Source: CAVVXN01 sp963772585
GTDB taxonomy: Bacteria > Planctomycetota > PLA2 > JAEUHO01
Reading direction: 5' to 3'
Assembly (NCBI GenBank): GCA_963772585.1
Contig: CAVYXV010000008.1
Coordinates: forward strand, 434,001-498,000
Length of the DNA: 64,000 bases
Each line of letters opens with the position of its first letter. The stretch's first letter is position 1. This document shows, in pieces, positions 44,928 to 53,076 of the stretch. A model generated the notes under the pieces. That model had not been told where the DNA came from, made no database searches, and was given only the letters and a program-made list of their open reading frames with translations. A program made the translations under genes and the position numbers.

Positions 44928-46087
44928 GCCATCCCCTCGAACGACTCCGCCATCCGTCGGGCGGAGGGCCGTCGCCGCGGGTCCGCTTCGAGCCCCTGGA
45001 ACAACAGCTTCTCCAGCGGCGCCGGCACGTCGATCCCGAGCTCGGCGGGCGTCGGCGGGCGCGACGCGGAGCGGGCCAGGGCGGCGAGCACGTCCTCGCC
45101 GGCCGCCGGCGAGCGCCCGCAGAGCAGCGCGTATCCGACCGCCGCCAGCCCGTAGACGTCGGCGGAGCGCGTCGGAGGCGGGCCGCCGGCGAGAACCGCC
45201 TCGGGCGCGACGAACCCCGGCGTGCCGACCACGGCTGGGATCCGCCGCGCCTCCGAGGAGGCGATCCGCGCGTGCCCGGGGTCGATGAGGGCGGCGCTCG
45301 CATCCTCGCGGATCACGACGTTCGCCGGCGAGACATCGCGGTGGACCACGCCGCGGGCGTGGAGGTGGGCGAGCGCCCGGGCGATGCTCGAGAGCACGCG
45401 CATCACCACCGCGACCGGTGGCGGCCCGGCGGGCGCCATCCGCTCCTTCGCGGTCCGCCCTTCGACCCAGCGCGTGACCAGCCACCGCCGATTGCCGTCG
45501 CCGGTCCGCACGATGCCCCCGTCCACCACGGTGGCGAGGTCCGGGTGCGGCGAGCCGGCGAGGAGGCTCACGAGCCGGAGGTGGTGGTCGGCGTCCTCCG
45601 GGTTCCGCACGGGACCGAGGATCTTGACGACGAGCGGCGGATCGCCGCCGGGGTCTTCCACGACGCGCGCACTCCCCTCGCTCCCGTTGCCGAGCGGCCG
45701 GCCCGCCCCGTAGGCGAAGGGGCCCCGGGCGGTGGAGAACGCGGCATCCCGCAGCCAGGCCGTCGCCAGCGGCACGTCGGGACGGATCGTGCCGACGCCG
45801 ATCCGTTGCTGGAAGCGAAGCCGCGGGCCGTCGTCCGCCAACATCACCACATCGTCGGTGCGAAGCGACCAGAGCGGCGCGACGAGGCCGTTCACGAAGA
45901 TGTGCGCGTTGTCCGTCGCGGAGAGCATCGGTTCGCCGCGAACGAGCTTCACCTTGGCGTGGCGGGGAAGCACCGACGGATGGTCCAGCACGAGGTCGGC
46001 AGAGGGATCGCTACCGATCCAGAAGGGTAGGCGGGCGATCGGGATCCGGGCCTTCGACGGCATCGAACGGATGAACGCGAGCGGCAT
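44924..46087 (-). CDS. FHA domain plus Ser/Thr protein kinase
   Basis: 387 residues. Residues 15-100 are an FHA domain (LPFWIGSDPSADLVLDHPSVLPRHAKVKL, NAHIFVNG). Residues 125-385 are a Hanks-type kinase: the ATP lysine in LVVKILGPV, catalytic loop VHRDVSPANVVI, a DPG in place of DFG (LIDPGHARIAS), and VGTPGFVAPEAVLAGGPP. The Gly-rich loop is weak (LGNGSEGSARVV). It lacks membrane helices. A separate small FHA protein gene lies just upstream, so the two may form a phosphorelay-like signalling pair. Confidence 0.88.
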   Translation of the reverse strand: MPLAFIRSMPSKARIPIARLPFWIGSDPSADLVLDHPSVLPRHAKVKLVRGEPMLSATDNAHIFVNGLVAPLWSLRTDDVVMLADDGPRLRFQQRIGVGTIRPDVPLATAWLRDAAFSTARGPFAYGAGRPLGNGSEGSARVVEDPGGDPPLVVKILGPVRNPEDADHHLRLVSLLAGSPHPDLATVVDGGIVRTGDGNRRWLVTRWVEGRTAKERMAPAGPPPVAVVMRVLSSIARALAHLHARGVVHRDVSPANVVIREDASAALIDPGHARIASSEARRIPAVVGTPGFVAPEAVLAGGPPPTRSADVYGLAAVGYALLCGRSPAAGEDVLAALARSASRPPTPAELGIDVPAPLEKLLFQGLEADPRRRPSARRMAESFEGMA

Positions 46088-46097
46088 GGATCCTCTC

Positions 46098-46388
46098 TCA
46101 GGCCGTGCGGTAGACCAGACGCGCGTCGCCGACGTCGATCCGGTCCCCGTCCACCAGGTGGTGCTCCGTGCGGACCCGGACGCCGCCCACCGCGGTTCCG
46201 TTGCTGGACCCGAGATCCACGAGGACGTGGCCCGAGCCCCGCGCCTCGATGCGGCAGTGCCGGCGGCTGGCCCGCTCGGAGGTGAGCGGGAGGTCGGCGG
46301 CCGGGCTGCGTCCGATCGCCAGGGTCTCTCCGATCTCCAGGTCGACCAGGAGGTGGCGCTCCCCCTCGTCCAGGAACAACTTGGGCAT
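46098..46388 (-). CDS. Small stand-alone FHA-domain protein
   Basis: 96 residues, all one FHA domain: LAIGRSPAADLPLTSERASRRHCRIEARG and VLVDLGSSNGTAVGGVRV carry the conserved GR, S, RxH and SxNG residues for phosphothreonine binding. ATG 46388 follows GAGGAGGACC. The stop is ten bases before the FHA-kinase start, so the two genes form an operon and this protein may be its substrate or adaptor (inference). Confidence 0.9.
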   Translation of the reverse strand: MPKLFLDEGERHLLVDLEIGETLAIGRSPAADLPLTSERASRRHCRIEARGSGHVLVDLGSSNGTAVGGVRVRTEHHLVDGDRIDVGDARLVYRTA

Positions 46389-46439
46389 CGGTCCTCCTCG
46401 CCGGATTCTACGCCGCGAAGGCCCGGCTAGCATGGAGGG

Positions 46440-47837
46440 ATGGAGGCTCCGAAGCGGCTCGTCTGGCTCTGCGTCGTGGGACTCACGCCGCGGCTCCTCG
46501 CGCATGCGCCGCGGCTCGCGGCGCTCGGCGAACGGGGCAGCCGGCGGGCGCTGGGTGGTGTGATTCCCGCCGTCACGGCCACGGCGCAGGCGACGGCCCT
46601 CACCGGGCTCGACCCGTCGGGGCACGGCGTGGTCGGAAACGGCTGGTTTCACCGCGACACGGGGGAGATCCGCTTCTGGCTCCAGTCCAACGGGCTGATC
46701 CGGGGCGAAACCGTGTACGCCGCCGCGCGCCGGATCGCCGCGGAGCGCGGCGTGCCCTTTCGCGCGGCGAAGCTCTTCTGGTGGTTCAACCAGGGCGCAC
46801 CCGTGGACCTCTCCGTCACGCCCAAACCCTGGTACGGATCGGACGGGTCGAAGGTCTTCGGCATCCACGGGCGCCCGGCGGACCTCGCCCCGGGCCTGGA
46901 ACGGGCCCTCGGCGCGTTCCCCTTCCACGCCTTCTGGGGTCCGCGCGCGGGTCTCGCGTCCACCGACTGGATCGCCCGCGCCGCAGCGCACGTCCTGCGA
47001 CGGGACCGCCCGACCTTCACGCTGGTCTACCTCCCGCACCTCGACTACGACCTCCAGCGCCTCGGACCGAGCCACGCGGGGACGCCGGCACGCGTGGCGG
47101 AGGTGGACGAGGCGGCGGGACGGGTCCTCGACGCGGCGACCGAGATCGGCGCCGAGGTCGTCGCCTTCTCCGAGTACGGGCTCCGCGCGGTTGGGCGGGC
47201 GGTGCTCCCCAACCGGCGGCTGCGGGAGGAGGGGCTCCTCGCCGTCCGGGACGGCCCGTTCGGCGAGGGGCTCGACGTCTTCGAGAGCCGCGCCTTTGCC
47301 GTGGCGGACCACCAGGTCGCCCACGTCCACGTCCGCGACCCCGCCGACCGCATACGCGTCCGCGCGCTGATGGAGGGCACCGCGGGCGTGGCACGGGTGC
47401 TCGAGGGCGACGGCCGCCGCCTGGCCGGCCTCGACCACCCGCGGGCCGGCGACCTGGTGCTGCTGGCCGAGCCAGACGCCTGGTTCGCCTACCCGTACTG
47501 GCTCGACGACGCGAAGGCCCCCGACTTCGCGCGCACCGTGGATATCCACCGCAAGCCCGGGTACGACCCGTTGGAACTCTTCGTGGATCCGGCCCTGGCC
47601 CTGCCGGCGCTGCGGGTCGCCCGGCGCCTGCTGCAGAAGAAGCTCGGCTTCCGCTACCGCATGGACGTGGTCCCGCTCGACACGGGCCTCGTCCGGGGCA
47701 GCCACGGAGTGGAGCCGGACGGGGCCGACGACGGCCCCGTCCTGGTCTCGGGCGACCCCGAGGCCGCGAGCCGTGTGACGCGGCTCCACGACCTCAAGGA
47801 CCACGCGCTGCGATGGATGTTCGGCCAAGCGAGCTAG
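46440..47837 (+). CDS. Type I phosphodiesterase/nucleotide pyrophosphatase-family hydrolase
   Basis: 465 residues of the alkaline-phosphatase-like superfamily (AP/NPP). The nucleophile region is GGVIPAVTATAQATALTGLDPSGHGVVGNGWF. Metal ligands are likely in YLPHLDYDLQRLGPSH, AFSEYGLRAVGRAV (FSEYG in place of the usual SDHG) and IHRKPGYDPLELFVDP. There is no signal peptide, so it is probably cytoplasmic. The closest functional analogues hydrolyse nucleotide or sugar phosphodiesters. The TAG stop lies in the CTAG at the left edge of an R1 cluster. Confidence 0.85.
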   Translation: MEAPKRLVWLCVVGLTPRLLAHAPRLAALGERGSRRALGGVIPAVTATAQATALTGLDPSGHGVVGNGWFHRDTGEIRFWLQSNGLIRGETVYAAARRIAAERGVPFRAAKLFWWFNQGAPVDLSVTPKPWYGSDGSKVFGIHGRPADLAPGLERALGAFPFHAFWGPRAGLASTDWIARAAAHVLRRDRPTFTLVYLPHLDYDLQRLGPSHAGTPARVAEVDEAAGRVLDAATEIGAEVVAFSEYGLRAVGRAVLPNRRLREEGLLAVRDGPFGEGLDVFESRAFAVADHQVAHVHVRDPADRIRVRALMEGTAGVARVLEGDGRRLAGLDHPRAGDLVLLAEPDAWFAYPYWLDDAKAPDFARTVDIHRKPGYDPLELFVDPALALPALRVARRLLQKKLGFRYRMDVVPLDTGLVRGSHGVEPDGADDGPVLVSGDPEAASRVTRLHDLKDHALRWMFGQAS

Positions 47838-48151
47838 CCTGCACTACCCGCGAACGGACGTGGAATCGCGCGGCCCTCGTGTCCGGGGCCGGGAGGACTC
47901 CAAGGAGGCGAACCCGGCGGGCGAGAGGGGTTCCGTATGGCGAATCGGTCGTACGCCTCTCGCGTCCGATGCCGGCGTTGCTCGTCGTCGGCGACCCTAC
48001 GGGGTCGCCTCCTCCTCGCGCCTTGCCCTCGAACCCGAGCGACGCACCAGGACACCCCGTGGACGGGAAACGGGGACCACCTGTCGGCGTAGCCCCCGAG
48101 GGGACCGTGACTTCGGGCTGTCCCGTCGCGCGCTTCGCGGGCAGTGCAGGC
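47834..48151 (+). mobile_element. R1 element, long form (unit 1 of 3)
   Basis: Starts at CTAG + CCTGCACTACCCGCGAA and ends TTCGCGGGCAGTGCAGG at 48150-48151. Compared with units 2 and 3 it has about 70 extra bases (GTGTCCGGGGCCGGGAGGAC ... GAATCGGTCGT). The hairpin GGCGACCC-TACG-GGGTCGCC lies at 47990-48009. The stop codon of the upstream phosphodiesterase (TAG) is inside the CTAG. Confidence 0.85.
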
Positions 48152-48153
48152 GA

Positions 48154-48396
48154 GCCTGCACTGCCCGCGAACGGACGTGGAATCGCGCGGCCCTGCTACG
48201 CCTCTCGCGTCCGATGCCGGCGTTGCTCGTCGTCGGCGACCCTACGGGGTCGCCTCCTCCTCGCGCCTTGGCCTCGAACCCGAGCGACGCACCAGGACAC
48301 CCCGTGGACGGGGAACGGGGACCACCTGTCGGCGTAGCCCCCGAATGGACCGTGACTTCGGGCTGTCCCGTCGCGCGCTTCGCGGGCAGTGCAGGC
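48154..48396 (+). mobile_element. R1 element, short form (unit 2 of 3)
   Basis: 243 bases from GCCTGCACTGCCCGCGAA to TTCGCGGGCAGTGCAGGC, followed two bases later by unit 3 (period 245). It joins unit 1 through CGAG, a one-base variant of CTAG. Confidence 0.85.
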
Positions 48397-48398
48397 GA

Positions 48399-48640
48399 GC
48401 CTGCACTACCCGCGAACGGACGTGGAATCGCGCGGCCCTGCTACGCCTCTCGCGTCCGATGCCGGCGTTGCTCGTCGTCGGCGACCCTACGGGGTCGCCT
48501 CCTCCTCGCGCCTTGGCCTCGAACCCGAGCGACGCACCAGGACACCCCGTGGACGGGGAACGGGGACCACCTGTCGGCGTAGCCCCCGAATGGACCGTGA
48601 CTTCGGGCTGTCCCGTCGCGCGCTTCGCGGGCAGTGCAGG

Positions 48641-48644
<4 letters not shown>
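48399..48644 (+). mobile_element. R1 element, short form (unit 3 of 3)
   Basis: Nearly identical to unit 2. It ends GTGCAGG + CTAG; CTA at 48641-48643 is the reverse complement of the groEL stop codon. The open frames crossing units 1-3 are repeat artefacts, not a gene. Confidence 0.85.
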
Positions 48645-50321
<1,677 letters not shown>

Positions 50322-50359
50322 CGTTGGCTCCGATTCCTTCCTCTGCGCGCAGGCAAGAG

Positions 50360-50692
50360 TTACTTGCTGCCCTTCTTGGCACGGCCCCACGGCTTGTCAT
50401 CGACGACGGCGAGGATCTCGCTCTCGTCGAGGATCATGTACTCCTTGCCATCGGACTTGATTTCGGTCCCGGCGTAGGAACCGAAGAGAACGCGGTCGCC
50501 CGCCTTCACCGACGGGGGGATCTTGTCGCCGTCCTTGGTGAGACGGCCGTCGCCGGTGGCGACGACGAGGCCCTCGGTGGGCTTCTCCTTCGCGGTGTCC
50601 GGGAGCACGATCCCTCCGGCCGTCTTGTCCTCGGCCTTCAGGCGCTCCACGAGCACCTTGTCGTACAGCGGCTTGATCTTGGGCTTCGCCAT
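50360..50692 (-). CDS. groES: Co-chaperonin GroES
   Basis: 110 residues: IKPLYDKVLVERLKAEDKTAGGIVLPDTAKEKPTEGLVVATGDG is the GroES core with its mobile loop, and GDRVLFGSYAGTEIKSDGKEYMILDESEILAVVDD the second half. The C-terminus (KPWGRAKKGSK) is slightly longer than in most GroES. It is the first gene of the groES-groEL operon. I see no CIRCE element (TTAGCACTC-N9-GAGTGCTAA) upstream. Confidence 0.97.
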   Translation of the reverse strand: MAKPKIKPLYDKVLVERLKAEDKTAGGIVLPDTAKEKPTEGLVVATGDGRLTKDGDKIPPSVKAGDRVLFGSYAGTEIKSDGKEYMILDESEILAVVDDKPWGRAKKGSK

Positions 50693-50745
50693 GGGGGGGC
50701 TCCCCTCCTCGGTCTGTGCAGTCGCTTCCTGGATGGACGTATGGG

Positions 50746-51162
50746 TCAAAACCGGCGTGCCGGTCCGCCGGGGGGCCTCCAGCCCTTCCCGGTCGCGGCC
50801 GAGAGCGCGGCGCGCACCATGGGCTCGCGGGGCGGGAGGGGGAGCACGGCGCCCACCCCCTCGCTCAGCGCCTCGAACCAGAGGTCCCGGCGGGGTTCCC
50901 GTGCCATGAGCACGAGGCGCCGCCCGAGCACCCGGTGGATCGCGCGCCAGGCCGCGGTGCCGCCGCCGCCTTCCGTCCGCCAGTCGAACAGGGAGGCGGC
51001 GAAGGGGCGCTCCCGAACCCACGTCACGGCAACGCAGCCGTCGGGGGCGACCTCGGGCGAGAAGCCCAGATGGTGCACCTGGTCCACGAGCCGGCGCTCG
51101 AGCTCGTCGCCGAGACGGAGCTCCTGACGCAGGCTGATGAGGACGGCCGGATTCGGAGTCAT
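50746..51162 (-). CDS. Hypothetical protein, possibly a degenerate receiver-like domain
   Basis: About 138 residues from ATG 51162 (MTPNPAVLISLRQELRLGDELERRLVDQVHHLGF). It continues SPEVAPDGCVAVTWVRERPFAASLFDW, RRLVLMAREPRRDLWFEALSEGVGAVLPLPPREP and MVRAALSAA, an alternating beta/alpha layout reminiscent of response-regulator receivers, but without the phosphorylatable Asp or the Lys at the usual places. The weak start and lack of clear homologues keep confidence low. It ends 53 bases before groES on the same strand. Confidence 0.55.
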   Translation of the reverse strand: MTPNPAVLISLRQELRLGDELERRLVDQVHHLGFSPEVAPDGCVAVTWVRERPFAASLFDWRTEGGGGTAAWRAIHRVLGRRLVLMAREPRRDLWFEALSEGVGAVLPLPPREPMVRAALSAATGKGWRPPGGPARRF

Positions 51163-51311
51163 GGTGCTCGCGGCCGGGGGGCAAGCCCGGTGCCAGAGCC
51201 CGGCCGACCCCGCCACGTGGCCTCAAGAGCCTGGGGCGAAGCCACTTACGGCGACGCGCACGCGCGAGGGGCGGGGCGGCGCCGCGGGAAGGCCTGTCAG
51301 GTTGTCAGCCA
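51163..51311 (+). promoter_or_regulatory. Cobalamin-riboswitch-like sequence, antisense to its neighbours
   Basis: On the plus strand the order of conserved cobalamin riboswitch blocks is present: GGTGC (51163), GGGCAAGCCCGGTGCCAGAG..CC.GG (about 51178-51203), GACCCCGCCACGTG (51206-51219), GAAGCCACTTACGG (51238-51251), GCGGGAAGGC (51284-51293) and GTCAGGTTGTCAGCC (51296-51310), similar to the B12 box GYCAGGAGACCTGCC. Both neighbouring genes are on the minus strand, so any RNA would run antisense into the 3' end of the 51347 gene. The B12 box is imperfect, so this may be a relic or coincidence. Confidence 0.38.
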
Positions 51312-51346
51312 CCGGGGACCGCCGGGCGCCCACGGCTGCCTCGTTG

Positions 51347-52291
51347 TCAGTGGACGACGACGGGGATGACGCCGGTCGTGCGGACGCGGATGACTTCGAG
51401 CTCGGGCAGCTGGATCTTGACGGGGGCGTTGCCGATGTTGCTGCCCAGGCTGGTCTGGAACTCCTGGATGGGCCGCTTGAGCCGGCTGAGCGTGGCGCGG
51501 ATCTCGCCGAGGACGCTGCCCGTCCCCGGCCCGAGCGGCGTCCCGGCCGCGTAGGCGGCGGCTTCCTGGCGGCGCATCTCGTCGAGCGCCTCCACGTAGG
51601 CGTCCACGCGGCGGGCCAGCGCCGCGAGGCTCGGGTCGTCGTACTCCTTCGCGAGGGACGCGAGGGTCTTGCGTCCGCGCTCGCGGAGCCTGGGGTCGGG
51701 GCTCAACATCAGCCGCACGGCGGTGTTGACCTCGTGGCCCACGCGTTCCTGCCAGGCCCTGCGCTCGGCCGCCACCGCCTTCTCGCGCTCCTCGGCCTTC
51801 GTGTTCGCCCACTCGGCCGGCGTGTACCAGGCGTCCCCGTGCTTCTCCAGGCCTTCGGCCCGCTTGGCTTCCTCGGGCGTGCACCAGACGCCGTGGTGGC
51901 GGATGTGGCCGAGCACCCCGTGGGCCACGGCGTTCTCGGGATCCTCCTCGAGTACGGCCTCGGCCATGGCCTTCCCCTCCTCCTCGCGGCCGACCCCCAC
52001 GAGCCACTTCGCGAGCAGGGCCCGGTTCGCCATGTCGTCGGGGTCCAGCGCGGCCACGTGCTCCTGGATCTGGGCGTCCAGGTCGCGGGCCTCGTGGCGC
52101 GCCTTGACCCGATCGGCGGGGATCTCGGCCACGCCGAAGCGGCTGTGGACGACGTAGACGTCGCCCGAGCGCACGACGATCCCCTCGACCAGGCGGCCGT
52201 CCTTCAGCTCGAGGACGTCCGCCGCGGCCGGGGCGGCAGCCCCGACGATCAGGGCCAGGAGGAGCAGGAGGGGCAGAACGATGGGTCGCAT
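51347..52291 (-). CDS. Exported protein of unknown function
   Basis: 314 residues. A signal peptide (MRPIVLPLLLLLALIVGAAAPAAA) is followed by DVLELKDGRLVEGIVVRSGDVYVVHSRFGVAEIPADRVKARH, a small beta module seen at the N-terminus of many exported proteins in Planctomycetes-like genomes (recalled, not checked). The middle (80-200) is helical and TPR-like (ALLAKWLVGVGREEEGKAMAEAVL, NAVAHGVLGHIRHHGVW). The C-terminal part has VEALDEMRRQEAAAYAAG and ends in beta-like LELPELEVIRVRTTGVIPVVV. Function unknown. Confidence 0.8.
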   Translation of the reverse strand: MRPIVLPLLLLLALIVGAAAPAAADVLELKDGRLVEGIVVRSGDVYVVHSRFGVAEIPADRVKARHEARDLDAQIQEHVAALDPDDMANRALLAKWLVGVGREEEGKAMAEAVLEEDPENAVAHGVLGHIRHHGVWCTPEEAKRAEGLEKHGDAWYTPAEWANTKAEEREKAVAAERRAWQERVGHEVNTAVRLMLSPDPRLRERGRKTLASLAKEYDDPSLAALARRVDAYVEALDEMRRQEAAAYAAGTPLGPGTGSVLGEIRATLSRLKRPIQEFQTSLGSNIGNAPVKIQLPELEVIRVRTTGVIPVVVH

Positions 52292-52589
52292 GGCAGGGGT
52301 TCCACGGGGTCCGGCGGCGCCGCCGCCCCTCCATGAGAACGTCCGCGGCGTCCGCCTGCACGCCCCCGCCGGCAATGCCGGCTCGTCCCCTGGAGCGCCA
52401 GGTCGTGTGCCAGGGAAGACGCCCGTGGGGACCCCCGAGGGTGTCCCCCAGAGGCGTTCGCCTCCGATCGGCGCGCTGGATGGGGAGCGACGCCGCCTAC
52501 GACCGTACGCCAGGAGGACGAACGGAGGCGATCGCCCCCAGGCCAGCGTGCCGCACGGCCTCATGGATGGGCACGTCCGACACGGCCGG
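52292..52589. other. Gene-free, hairpin-rich interval
   Basis: About 300 bases with several short inverted repeats and no credible gene: GGGGAC...GTCCCC (52427-52448), GAGGCG-TT-CGCCTC (52451-52464) and CTGG...CCAG. No clear match to R1-R3 was found by eye. Confidence 0.4.
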
Positions 52590-53045
52590 CTAGCTTCCGA
52601 AGGCGGTGGCCCCGATCCGCCACCCCCGTCCCGGAACCTGGATCCAGCGGAGCCGCTCGCGGCCACGTCCCATCCCCCGGCGGTCGAACCAGTCGAGGAT
52701 CACGTCGCCCTCGGTCCCGTCGCCGGCAGCCCGGACGGCCGTGATCTGGGCGAACCAGCCTCGCGCGTCCGCGAGCCGCGGCACGTCGACGGCGGGTCCC
52801 ACGTGAAACGCGCGCGCGCGCTCCACGTCCGAGGCGGTGATCGCGCCGACGTAGGCGCGCGTCGCCCGATACAACGCGGCTTCGGGCCGGGTCGCGGTGC
52901 TCGCGACCACGACGAGGCCCGTGAGAAGGAGCACGCCGAACCCGACGGCCGGAAGCAGGGTCTGTCGCGGCAGGCGACCGGTCACGACGGGAGTGTACGG
53001 GCGTTCGTCCGGGGCAGGCACACCACGGGCCGGTGCCTCCCCCAT
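52590..53045 (-). CDS. Single-pass membrane protein of unknown function
   Basis: Up to 151 residues. One hydrophobic helix (LLPAVGFGVLLLTGLVVVAS, about 30-50) follows a basic N-terminus. The extracytoplasmic part holds ALYRATRAYVGAITASDVERARAFHVGPAVDVPRLADARGWFAQI and VILDWFDRRGMGRGRERLRWIQVPGRGWRIG, resembling small NTF2-like or DUF-type beta/alpha folds. The start may be ATG 53045 or GTG 52985; neither has a strong ribosome-binding site. Divergent from the HEAT/cyclase gene. Confidence 0.65.
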   Translation of the reverse strand: MGEAPARGVPAPDERPYTPVVTGRLPRQTLLPAVGFGVLLLTGLVVVASTATRPEAALYRATRAYVGAITASDVERARAFHVGPAVDVPRLADARGWFAQITAVRAAGDGTEGDVILDWFDRRGMGRGRERLRWIQVPGRGWRIGATAFGS

Positions 53046-53076
53046 AATGGGTGGCCGTCCCCTCCCCGGAGGTCTC

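Noticed and set aside
50693..50745. CIRCE heat-shock operator upstream of groES
   Set aside because: No TTAGCACTC-N9-GAGTGCTAA-like repeat is present before the groES start.
52292..52589. Another R3 copy in the hairpin-rich interval
   Set aside because: GC-rich hairpins look similar, but no ordered set of R3 blocks could be aligned by eye.
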